Assembly: GCA_963070105.1 (NCBI GenBank) | Contig: OY718804.1 | Span: 8,477,817 to 8,541,816 of the forward strand | Reading direction: 5' to 3' | Length of the DNA stretch: 64,000 bases | Origin: Litomosoides sigmodontis | Taxonomy: Eukaryota; Nematoda; Chromadorea; Rhabditida; Onchocercidae | Shown: piece by piece, positions 1 through 14,559 of the stretch | Numbering within the stretch: position 1 is the first letter of the stretch | Layout of the letters: every line of letters starts with the position of its first letter | The notes under the pieces: generated by a model | The model's database searches: none | What the model was told of the DNA's origin: nothing | What the model saw: only the letters and a program-made list of their open reading frames with translations | Translations under genes and position numbers: made by a program

Positions 1-4227
<4,227 letters not shown>

Positions 4228-5406
4228 ATTTGCTATGCTTTTTCCCGAATGAGAAATTTGTATGTAATCTGGGAAAAACAGTTTTTCTCACGAAAAAATC
4301 ACTGTTCATTTATTTATAAAAGTGCAGGTTGGGTTTGCAATTGTAGATCAGCGGAAAGGGAAACTTCGAATTTCGAGCCTTTCTTGGAAAGGCCCGAAAC
4401 TCGAAGTTCACATTCCCTTCTAACTCTCTTATTTGGAAAAGAACTGAAACCAGGTTTACTAGAAATTGTTTCCTGTGATTTATTTTTTAAATTTTTATCA
4501 CCACCCCTAAAAGTTCAAATTTATGACACACGACATTTCTAGGAAAATTCTATAACTGGTTGCTTATTTTTCATGCCATAATTATTTACCAAAAGACTAA
4601 ATTGCTTGTAAATAGACTACACATGTCATTTGTACTCATTAAGATTGCTCTTGTATAAAAGTAAAAACGTTTATCAAAAAGGACGTAAATCACTTAAGGT
4701 GATGTATTCACTTTTGCTTTGTAAAATGTCGTATCTCAATTATTATCATGAATATTTCGCTTTCAAACAAATCATTTCTTCATTAGGTGGAAATTTGCCA
4801 AATGAAAATTTCAATACTCATGCCGAATTTATATGAATGCATAAGAGAGAGGTTAGACGAATGGTGGACGCAATTCTCACATTACACTGCATGTGTAGCT
4901 TTGTGGCGGTTTTCATTGATCAGTGAATCTAGAACCACGAATAAAATGCAGTCTAAACATAACATCCAAGTGCGACAAGGAGTTTCTTAGGGAATAGATA
5001 AGGATGGGCAAAATCGAAACTGAACAAAAAACCTTCAAATATAGGTCCAACGAGTTGCGTAACATTTTTCGGAAACATGCATCTAAACTTTACATTAAAC
5101 TTATGAAAAAATCGACTGTGCGAAAATGCGAACACTGAATTCCACATTTTATTCAATTTCGCATATGATGTGAGTGAACGGAATTATATTAATTAGAATG
5201 TAGGCTCTTCAACAATTTCGCATTAAGTTGCACAATTGAAGTGTTAACGATAATTGAACAGTATTTCGATCAATGTGGTTAAACGAAATATATGTACAAT
5301 GACAAAGGCGATGTGACTGAAGCTTGGGTAACAATTCATTCTTATTAATACAGGAAAGGAATTGGGCCAATACACTGGAAGACATATAAACTGTATGTAA
5401 ATTGAT
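4228..5406. other. Intergenic region between convergent CYLD and PMF1-like genes
   Basis: Lies between the CYLD stop (+) and the PMF1-like stop (-). Apart from the hairpin at 4354-4420 I see no coding signal; short open frames here lack splice context and family motifs. It presumably holds both 3' UTRs. Confidence 0.6.
4354..4420. repeat. Imperfect inverted repeat (long hairpin)
   Basis: Left arm 4354-4383, loop TTG at 4384-4386, right arm 4387-4420. The arms pair over about 25-30 bp, with two mismatches in the upper stem and a small bulge on the right arm (TGTG after the GGGAA/TTCCC pairing). It lies about 130 nt downstream of the CYLD stop, so it may be in the CYLD 3' UTR or a separate small transcript. 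Size and pairing resemble a miRNA precursor or a short palindromic element; sequence alone cannot separate these. Confidence 0.75.
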
Positions 5407-6933
5407 TTATGGAAGCGAGCGAACCATATGGTTAAAAAACGTCACTTCTCGCATTGCAGCCTGAGCTCTATCCTCAGTTTCCTTATAAAAACTTCGTTTC
5501 TTCTGAAAAACAAGTTACTTAGATCGAAGATAGGCTTTACTGATTTACATTAATTGCTATATTTTCCTTATATATACTTTTTAAATCCAACAGTTTGCTC
5601 TTAAAAATCGCTATACATTCTTTTTATAGATTCTTATAGAGTAAAAATATTCGCAATCTCTAGAGATCAATGTTTCGTCGTTCGAAGACACGAGCAGCAA
5701 AAGATAAAATATTGCTTGCCTCAAGTTCAGATTCTAGTCTGCATCTCAAGCGAATTAAGTTTTCCTCAATATCAAACATAACTGGTTGTAAATGACCACT
5801 AATGTCATCTGACGGAATGCCACTTGGACGCCATCCTAAAATTGAGAGAGTTATGCCGTTCTTCGTTAATTTGTCGTGAATATCAAATAGCAACGTAAAG
5901 GAAAGGAAAAAAAGTGGATAAACATATTTACGAATCTGCAATTAAAATAAGCTGTGTGGAATTAGAACAAAGCAACGTCAAGTTACATCTATTGCTTACT
6001 TATTCGTTTCACTTTCGGATGACGTTTTAATGAGCATATACATAACGTAATGATATTGCACAGCATAAACTTCAAAAAGAATTCCTTGAATCGCTACAAT
6101 CATGTGACTTGTGCCTATTAATGCGTGTAGAAATCGTACCTTTTACATCTTTCGGTGATTCTTCAATAAGATTTTTTAAATTGACCATTCCTTCAAGGAC
6201 CTACAAACATGTGATTTAGGCAAAAAATTACATTTAAATCTGTCATAACATAATTTAAAAGCACAATACAAGCAATAAATTAAGAGAGCGAATCGAGTTT
6301 TGCCTAGATCATGAATATGTCAACGCACTACTAATATAATACAGAGTTTTATCGCATTAGATTTACCTCGTCATTATGAATCACCTGACTGACACCATTG
6401 AGCACCGATTCCTGCAGTTCATCTTTTGCAGTCGTTAGGATTTCTTCCATTTTGGTAGAAGCGATCTGCGATCATTCACGTTAATACAGATATTAAGATT
6501 GAATGAGATAGATATTTCTGACACAATAAATTAAAGATAAACACAACTGGTGTAAGCGGATCATTCAAAAATACGTCATGCACATAATCAGTATTAGCTC
6601 TCAATGTCCTGCTTATCGCTGTGGGCAAAAAAGAAACGGGAATTTCATACGGACTACACCGTAACAATCAAACTCACTATATTTCACCCTTTATTACAAG
6701 ATAGTTAAAATTAACAAAAATTACACATTAAACTTTTGAAAATTCGCGATTTGGAAGCACATGTCCTGAGCCAAGATTCATCCTCACCTTTAAGTGAAGT
6801 ATTTTATCAAAAATAGCACCTTTTTCTTTGTCGTTTTGTGAACAATCTTCGCACATTTATCTACCGCTATCGCTTCTGCAACGAGCCTCTTCAAAACCTC
6901 GTTGACTGCAGCGTACAGCGACTCAGCAGACAT
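5407..6933 (-). CDS. PMF1: PMF1/NNF1-like subunit of the MIS12 (MIND) kinetochore complex
   Basis: Predicted 161-aa protein. Exons (minus strand order): 6820-6933, 6367-6465, 6140-6200, 5720-5835, 5407-5502; phases agree. The clearest family mark is GWRPSGIPSDD at about residues 93-103, which matches the invariant WRPSGIP stretch of PMF1/NNF1, preceded by helical segments and followed by a coiled coil (ENLIRLRCRLESELEKK). NNF1 proteins sit in the MIS12 complex that links centromeric chromatin to the outer kinetochore. The start is the first ATG, 14 nt after a TTTTAG acceptor at 6948, a typical spliced-leader site. The last intron must use a GC donor (GAG|GCAAGC) to join the final coiled-coil exon; reading on instead stops at 5660 after 22 unrelated residues. 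The first donor (AAG|GTGCTA) is also weak. The family call rests mainly on the WRPSGIP block and the length. Confidence 0.75.
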
Positions 6934-6947
6934 AGCACAATGGGATC

Positions 6948-6957
6948 CTAAAAGAAA
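6948..6957 (-). promoter_or_regulatory. Probable spliced-leader acceptor of the PMF1-like gene
   Basis: On the minus strand, CTTTCTTTTAG ends 14 nt before the ATG with no recognisable upstream coding exon. That is the usual context of nematode trans-splicing. It could also be an ordinary acceptor after a non-coding first exon. Confidence 0.5.
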
Positions 6958-8426
6958 GATATCACTTTCACGAGCATACCATATTGGCATTTAGCGTCTA
7001 CTCTAAAATGAGCAAGGAATATCATGAAGCCCCATAAACTATTAGAAGCGCTGTGCTATCACTACGTGGTACCACACAATGTCCTAGCGTAACGTTACAC
7101 GCGAAATCTGCAACAAAGTCATACGATGCGCCAAGTCACGCTGTCGACAGAACGCCTACATATAGCGCAATAGCCATGCGACCATTTAACCATTCAGAAA
7201 CAACTTGAAGTTGTCAACATGCGCGCTCTTCGATCTGTTGCAGCGGAAAAGCATCAGATTGTGATAGGAAGAGAGAGAGGAGGAAGAGTTCAACGGGATG
7301 GCGAGCGTACGCGGAGACGTCCAGTTGAGAGCTTCATTAGAGCTTTCTCTGCAAAGGTCAAAGGGTCACGGATGCCAATGTAAATTAATAACTGTGTCAA
7401 TGAAGAAGTGTTAGCAGTGCAGTATAGCGAGGAATCCTATACCTCGTACTCGTGCTCTGAGAGTTCTCAGATTCACCAACGGGAACATTAATGAATCAAT
7501 CATCATCATGGTCAGTAGCGTTTATCACGTCACGAAAATGAACAAACCTGATGACAGTGCTTAGATTAGTGTGTTGCATTGCAAAAGTTGCGGAGCAAAT
7601 TTACGTGACAATTCCACTTCACGTTAATTATTGATGAGATTTTAACCTATTACGTTAGCATTTTTCGTAATTAATAATTTTTTTTTCGGTTTGTTTTCGA
7701 GGAGAAGGCCTTTCGAGGTGGACAATTTTTTTTGATTTGTTTTCGTAATAAAAAAAAATTCTCCACTGTGCTATCTTTCAAATTTTATCAGCTCTTTGTG
7801 CTACACGTAGAGCATCGAACTTTTTTGTCTATTATTATCGGCCAGGTACTACGGTATGTTACAAGTACACTTTGTCGAAATAGTTCAGGAACAGTTCTCA
7901 TGAGCTGCTTATTTCCATCACAATTTACTATCATCGGAAGTTGCTGCGGAGGAGTGAGGAGGAAGGAGAAGGCAAAAATAATAGCGATTATGAGGAAGGC
8001 AATGGTTGCTAATCGTATTTAAATTATGCAGAGTGAATGGATTGATTGATGATGAATGAGTGGGGAGAGGGAGGGTAAAGCACGAAGTAAGCCAAATATG
8101 CGTAAGAGAGTGTGTGCCACATCAATTGGAGGGAGAGTTTTATCTCTCCCTCTCTCTCTGTCTTTTTATCCCTCTCCCTCTCCCTCTCTCTCTCTCTCTC
8201 TGTTATGGATGTGCATTTTTCGGGGCTAATAAGCTGAACTCTTCATTACTACTAGTAATAGCTAAGTTCAAAGAAGGAAGAACACTTCCTTCCGTTATCT
8301 CCCTTTTGTCTGCAACATTATCATCATATTGTTTGTTATTTCTATTTCGACCATCACTACAATTACCATTACCATTATTAGTGTTATGTTTAGTTTCATT
8401 GACAGCTCTATTTATGTGACATTGAA
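6958..8426. other. Divergent intergenic/promoter region (PMF1-like / rhomboid)
   Basis: About 1.47 kb between divergent genes. It contains a purine-rich stretch (about 7935-8080), a small perfect palindrome (8129-8152) and a CT tract (about 8144-8202). The open frame at 8060-8419 is a translation of the CT tract and shows no gene features. Confidence 0.55.
8129..8202. repeat. GA/CT palindrome plus CT-rich tract upstream of the rhomboid gene
   Basis: A perfect 9-bp stem (GAGGGAGAG / CTCTCCCTC, loop TTTTAT, 8129-8152) runs directly into about 50 bp of (CT)n/(CCCTCT)n. The site is roughly 225-300 bp before the rhomboid start codon. GA/CT tracts of this kind can bind GAGA-type factors or form triplex DNA; that function is only inferred. 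Confidence 0.8.
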
Positions 8427-10773
8427 ATGGCCACCAAACGATCAGCACAGGAAATCATTGCTCAAGAATTTGATAAAGTATGTGATCTTTTCCGCCATTT
8501 TCATTTCTTTCCACTTACACTTTACAGCAATGAAATATCTCTTCACGCTGTCACAAATGGCTCGTTTGCAACATTTTCAAATTGACGGTGAAGGAGTGTG
8601 TGTGTGTGTTAAAGTTAAGGATTAGGAGATTTTCCTTCAGAATTGAGGAAGGCGAAGTGCATGAATGTGTGAATTTTTGCTTGTTGCAGCTGGACACTGA
8701 TGGTGATGGGATGATAGCACTGAGGGAGATCCATCATTTGCTGAACGATAACTTTAACAGGAAACAAGTAAGACTCTTTTGCTATCGTCTCTTCATTTAC
8801 GGCAAAAAGATATGAGATTGCAACAATTCGTTATTTAGATTGAATTAACTGCGCCACAAATTCGTCTACTGCTAAAGGAAGCCGATCAAAACCGTGATAG
8901 TGTTCTTGATTTGAACGAATTTTCACAATTGGTGCGCACTTCTCCTATATTAGAAAAAATTTGAATTCTAAATTGATGACGAATTCAGTTTTTACAGTTA
9001 TTTTATATTTGAATTTTATTATTAAATTATAATGGCTTATTTAGAGTGCTAGCAATTTTGAATAATGTAACTCATATTAGCTGGAAAAAAACAGGTAACA
9101 TCAGCAGATGCGCAAAAGAAAAAGCTAAAAGTATTGATGTATTCGGTAGCTGATACGATAATTGCCAAGACCGATCGACCCATTGTGCATACATATATTG
9201 ATGAATATAACTGTCTACCTCCACCAATATTTATTTTAAGTATCTCATTGCTGCAGGTATTTTCATGTTTTGGTCATTAGAAAGATAACTGAAAGTGAAA
9301 AATGAGAGCAGAATTTTATAATTTTAAAAGGTTCAAGTCAGGAAATAAACGATATGATCGTCATAAAACTATCAAATATAATATGCAAGAATAACTTGTT
9401 GTTTTGTAAAGGTTTCGTGTTATGTGCAAATTATAGGTAGCTACCTTTATCTATTACATGTATGGACGATCAGATAATCCATTTACGCATTGCGCTGGTT
9501 GTTGGATTGACGGAACGATTGGACCACTGCTGTTTGCACCATCTCTTCGTTATCAGGCTTGGCGATTCTTTAGCTACCAACTTGTGCATCAAGGGTTCAT
9601 TTTAGCACTGCGAATGTAAACGATGAAAATAGCAATTTCGGAAATGAAATTTAGAAACTTATTCAATCATCGGAATCGAATATTCACACAAATTTAAAGC
9701 TTGTTGCAGAATTCTTCACCTACTGCCTAATGTTATTTTCCAAACAGTGATTGGCATACCGTTGGAACTGGTTCATAAAATGTGGCGCATTGCAATTATC
9801 TATATCATGGCTGTTTGTCTAGGTGAAGCTTTCTCAGTGTTACGTGTCCTGTACGTTTGATTCTTTACAAGCAGTAAGTCCGATGGGCTTCCTTCTTTCT
9901 GCAGCCTATTTTAAGAACATTCTATAATGTGTGTAATTACCTGCGATCGATTCTAAAACAATAGTATTTTTACTAGAATTCCAATAATGCAGGGGCACTG
10001 CTGCAGTATGTACTTGATCCATCCGTATATTTGATTGGTTGTTCTGCTGGAGTTTATGCTTTACTGGGTGCTCATCTCTCAAATCTTATAGTTGTAAGTT
10101 CCTCACTTTTTCCTTGAAAGAGCTTGAAGAAATATTATAAGATTTTTTTTTCTATTTTAACGAGGTGACAAGAGTTATGAAATCAAGACAGGTAATTATT
10201 AACTCATATGCATTTAAATTAATTCGATTGCAGAACTGGGCCGAAATGCCGTTTCGATTTGTTAGACTGTTCATCATTGTTACGTACATTTTTACCGACA
10301 CAGCATCAGCTGTTTATCGTCGTTTTCAAGTGGACGAGTGTGATCGTATATCATACACCGCTCACATTGCAGGCGCTGTTACCGGTTTACTTATGGGTGT
10401 TGCTATTTTACATAATCTTAAGGTAAGTGACATAGTTTTGTAGGACAATAAATGTCTGCAAACAAGACTCATTTATCCCTTATTATAGTATATTTTGATT
10501 TGTTGTCTACTCACTAGTATATTTCCTTCTTCATGTCTTTCAAACTAGTAAAGATCAAACTACCAGTAATCTTTTTCCATTCAGGTCCTGTATTGGGAGC
10601 GAATACTTATGATCGTTGCACTTGTATTGTTTGGTACTATTTTTTTGTTCCTAACGGCCATGGTTATTTTTGTAAACCCCTTCTCGAAACCAATTTGGGA
10701 CACCGTACATTGCAAAAGTGAACCAAATTTACTGGACAGTGATGATTTTTATGCAGATTTTAGGAATTACTAA
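8427..10773 (+). CDS. EF-hand rhomboid serine protease (RHBDL family)
   Basis: Intramembrane serine protease, 377 aa. Exons: 8427-8477, 8690-8767, 8839-8931, 9095-9256, 9437-9594, 9710-9822, 9993-10093, 10234-10422, 10585-10773; phases agree. The N-terminal cytosolic part has two EF-hands: a canonical loop DTDGDGMIALRE and a more divergent DQNRDSVLDLNE. The rhomboid core follows: YQAWRFFSYQLVHQG (conserved WR and His), HLLPNVIFQ (oxyanion Asn region), the catalytic Ser in GCSAGVYALLGAH, and the catalytic His in YTAHIAGAVTGLLMG. A seventh hydrophobic segment follows in the last exon, then a short acidic tail. The fifth exon must end at CAAGG|GTTCAT, an unusual donor, to keep the conserved HQGILHLLPN block. 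The architecture matches RHBDL1/3-type rhomboids with calcium-binding N-termini. Substrate cannot be deduced. An AATAAA at 11314 may end the transcript. Confidence 0.95.
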
Positions 10774-11538
10774 TTAAGGAGAATGCAAGGTTAATGATAT
10801 GTAGTAAAAGAATCGTAATACCACTACAACGTTATAAAATGCACACAAATACTAAAATGCATATAGATACTATAAAATTACCCAGTAAGACCGATAAGGA
10901 TATTGGCATGAATTCCTCAGCAACTTCACTAGTATCACATTTTCCATTATATAAAAATTTTGAAAGATCGCTAGTGAAGAATCCATTTCAAAGATCCATT
11001 CCCACGAATACGTTGTCCACAGCAATCACTGATCATTCAGAAAAACTGAAAAACAGTTGTCCTCCTAGTAAATTAAAAATTGAATGCTTTTTGATAAAAC
11101 AAGAATATTTCTGCAGAAGAAATTTATCTCATCTACTTAAATGAATGAAAGTATGAAATTCGAAGAAATGTCGATGTATGAAGAATCAGTGAAGTATTTA
11201 TGCATATATTTGAGATCCAACCAGCAACACTAAAGCATTCCAATAATTGGAATATTTTAACTGCATAATCTAATTCTCAGTGTCTCTTATTTTTCTAGAA
11301 GATTTGATCTACGAATAAAGCTGCTTTCCTGCTTTTTGAAACAGTAATGAATATTTCTTCATCATTCAGAAGTTTTTCATTATTTCTTTTTTCAGCAGCT
11401 TCCTTACTTCCGTTCGATCAATTGTTTGGACAGATATTTTTAGCTGATGGGGATGGATTTCTGGGGGAAGATTAAAGATGAAACGTGATAAACCTGTCAG
11501 GATCGTAAATCGGCTCTGAAGAATTGGCGTTATGAGGT
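10774..11538. other. Convergent intergenic region (rhomboid / TAX1BP3)
   Basis: Probable 3' UTRs. An AATAAA lies at 11314-11319. A 116-codon open frame (10794-11144, +) begins 20 nt after the rhomboid stop, but ORFs of this length are expected by chance in the window and it has no recognisable domain. Confidence 0.55.
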
Positions 11539-12401
11539 TCAACCGGAAACATCTTTTCTAGCAACAAGCATATGAAGTACTGGATACTTCTTGATATATT
11601 TCACGGCTTTTTCGTGAGTTACCATGGTGAAGTCGTTGCCATTCACCTAAAGCACATCATAAATTCATCAAGTTGAAACAATCTCGAACTAAGAACATAC
11701 AGAGGATAATATTAAAAAATGAAATTTTCTTGCATTACCATAGGGAAGTTGTAAAGTCAGATTGTATTTTGCTGTAACAGGATATTCCAGCTGTTTCTAA
11801 TATCAAGAATTCTGTATTTTGATGACTGCTTACTCTAAGTATTTTATCGTGTTGCCGAAGTCCAGCGCGTTCTGCTGGTGAATCAGGTTCAATTTGAGTG
11901 ATATAAATTCCCTACAAATGAACAAGCTTCCGTAATATGCGATTTTACACAAACTGTAATAATAACAAAATGCTATCGTTGAAGTCCTTGGAAACCTACG
12001 CTGTCCGGATAGGGATAATGTGCCCGGCTTGGATCCTGATCGATACCACCGCCAATTTTGAAGCCTACACGAAGGACCTAAAATGTGAATCATACATAAT
12101 TTTCAGCTTTGATAATTGAAGATATCGTTCATTTTTGCTGTAATTCCATATAATCCAATCGTTGGTTTAATTTACAAAAAAAAAGAATGAAATGTCCTGA
12201 GTGATGTGTATTATTCCAAATCATCAATTTATTGGAAGAAAAGTTAGCAACAATGATCACTTAAATAAAATAAAAGAATGCATGAGCAGTGCGGTAACTA
12301 ACTTGTTGTCCATTGTCATCCACAAGTTGCTCCTTGTGAAGTTCAACGGCAATGCTCAAGCACTCAATTGGCAGTCCAGCCATATGTCCATATGCGCTCA
12401 T
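11539..12401 (-). CDS. TAX1BP3: Tax1-binding protein 3 / TIP-1 homologue, single PDZ domain
   Basis: A 120-aa cytosolic protein that is almost entirely one PDZ domain; the family competes with scaffold PDZ proteins for C-terminal ligands. Exons (minus): 12303-12401, 12000-12077, 11834-11911, 11539-11646, all in phase. Key blocks are VGFKIGGGIDQDPS (the family-specific carboxylate-binding loop region), GIYITQIEPDSPAERAGLR, and VNGNDFTMVTHEKAV, in the expected order. Length is close to the 124 aa of the vertebrate protein. The start at 12401 is the first in-frame ATG; an ATG 11 nt upstream opens onto an immediate stop. The second exon has two possible donors; only GTAGGT (exon ending at 12000) preserves the frame. 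Confidence 0.95.
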
Positions 12402-14559
12402 TTTATCATTTATCTAAATGATGAACACGTAATGCACACAATCATCATTCCTCCCTTCCTAAGCACCACATATATTTTACACTCAAAACAGATAATTTGC
12501 AACGTACACATCTAAATGAACGTCAGATCGGACACATCAGCAATTGCAAAACAAATTGCTATTTTTTGAAAGAAAATGGCAGCTTGGAAAAGAACTCCCA
12601 AGTCATTCCGGCAACTAGGAATCCATCAGTGAACAGGTGATTGATTATTAATGCTTCTATTCCAAAGTGTAATCTAAATGATCAATATGGCTCACTCCTG
12701 TTAGCTGTGATGGCGTATGATGGCGTACAATTATCACCGTTCACCTCACAACGCATTAATCAATTACGTGACGAACCATAGTTGTGATCAGTGATTGTCC
12801 TGCACTGACAGCATTATCAACATCACGTGAAGGTCACTCGATGAGTGATAGATGATGATGACTCATATGCTGCCAATTCTTGTTTACCTTAGCAAAGCAC
12901 AGGTAAGTATGACGATCCTCTAAATTATCTGTAAAATCAAGATAACCTTATCATCCTCAAACATCCTCACCAGCTACCACTCACTCCTTCTCCCACCCAT
13001 ATTCTACTTCACTTTCACTTTACGCATCCTTCCTTCTCTGACACCTTCTCGCAATACACACTGCTCATCTAACACTCTCAATCACTGCTCCACAAAACTG
13101 CAAACCAATCTGCCACTGCTTCAACAGTGTCTATCACAGTAACGCAGCTGTCTCGCTATCTCTCATAACGATCCTACCATCTTCTCTTTCACCACTTCCC
13201 GTCTCCTATGATAATGTAATATCTCGTCTCGCCCTTCACCCACAACCTCTTCCACTCACCGTTTTTGAAAGAGAGAAAATGAAGCCACTAGAAGGGACGA
13301 ACATTCTTTCCCAAATTGCAACTTTGATTTTTCAACTTTGAAAATGATCAATCATTAAAATTGTTTCGTATGAAATTTGCATATTTCATTACTACCACTC
13401 AGCAAATTGCTGTTCGATGAAAGACTTGCAAAATGTTCTTTACTTTAATCAAACATATCATTACCGTTTAATGCAATATTTCTATTTCTCTGTTAATGAT
13501 TGTTTGCATTATTTTTTCCTTCTTATCTCAATTCAAACATTGAAAGTTCTATTCGTAAATTTAACATGAAAATATTCATTCATAAATTCGCCACTAAAAT
13601 ATCTATTTCTAAATTTTATTACATATATTTATTTCCATATTGTGAGTTAACGTGAACGGAATAAATTATCTTAAAATTTTTTAAAGCATTAATTTAGTAA
13701 TTTAATTTCATACAGAAAAAAAGGGAATGTGTGATTGACTGAGTTTGTAGCAAAAAGATAATAACGAGGAAGTGTGCTCTTCCTTGGCTTCTTGTTGTTG
13801 TTGATTTGAAGATTGTAAATGGTGCAAAGCTAACGGACCAATGCGACCGATCGTCGTCCTTTGTTTGCGATCTTTTGAGAAAGAGGAAAAAATTTCCCCC
13901 TTTTTTTTTTTTTATCAAAAACTATTTTTCACTCGAACTGATAAAAATTTTATGGCCTATATTAATTTGGGTATGTTCACAATGATATTGTTGAATGCGA
14001 AAGGTACCAATGAAATTTAAAAATCGCTCGTCATTTTCCACCCCTTTTCTTCGTGCAATTTTTTGAAGTTGCAATTACCTTTTTTTTTTTTTTTGCTGTG
14101 CAAAAGAAAAAAAAATAGGAAAATTGCTCCCATAATTGTTTCAATAAATCAATTTGCTATCATCAATTCTCTTTTCTTTCAGCTCTAATTTGATTAATTT
14201 CAACTAAAACAAAATTGTTGCCATTTTGATTATGCATGCAAATGACAATTGAATGTTTTGCAAATAAATGCGCTATGAGATGGAATTAAATTTGAAATAC
14301 ATAGGATTTAAATAAATTATTCCTAATATCATAACTGTACCAACATATTTTAGTCAAATTGCGGCAAACACAATGATTTGCTAATGGTTCGAATCAAAAA
14401 TTTTTTGAAAAATAAGTAGATTTTTAGTTGTTGTAAATTTGTATATTTTCATGCAAAAAATAGTTCAAAGTTTGTTGTTTACTTTTGCTCTTTTTTTTTT
14501 TGCTTCAAAGGAGCGAATCATAATTTGCACATTAAACTACTAATCGGATTGCTCAAATA
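12402..14559. other. Divergent intergenic region upstream of the ABC transporter
   Basis: 2.16 kb, AT-rich, no coding exon seen on either strand. It includes a strongly C/T-biased stretch (about 12955-13265) and several A/T homopolymer runs (around 13900, 14080). It probably contains the promoters of both flanking genes. Confidence 0.55.

Noticed and set aside
8060..8419. 119-codon plus-strand ORF upstream of the rhomboid gene
   Set aside because: Low-complexity Leu/Ser/Pro translation of a CT tract, with no splice or family support.
10794..11144. 116-codon ORF 20 nt after the rhomboid stop
   Set aside because: ORFs of this size are expected by chance in 64 kb of such DNA; no domain, and it lies before the likely polyadenylation signal, so it is probably 3' UTR.
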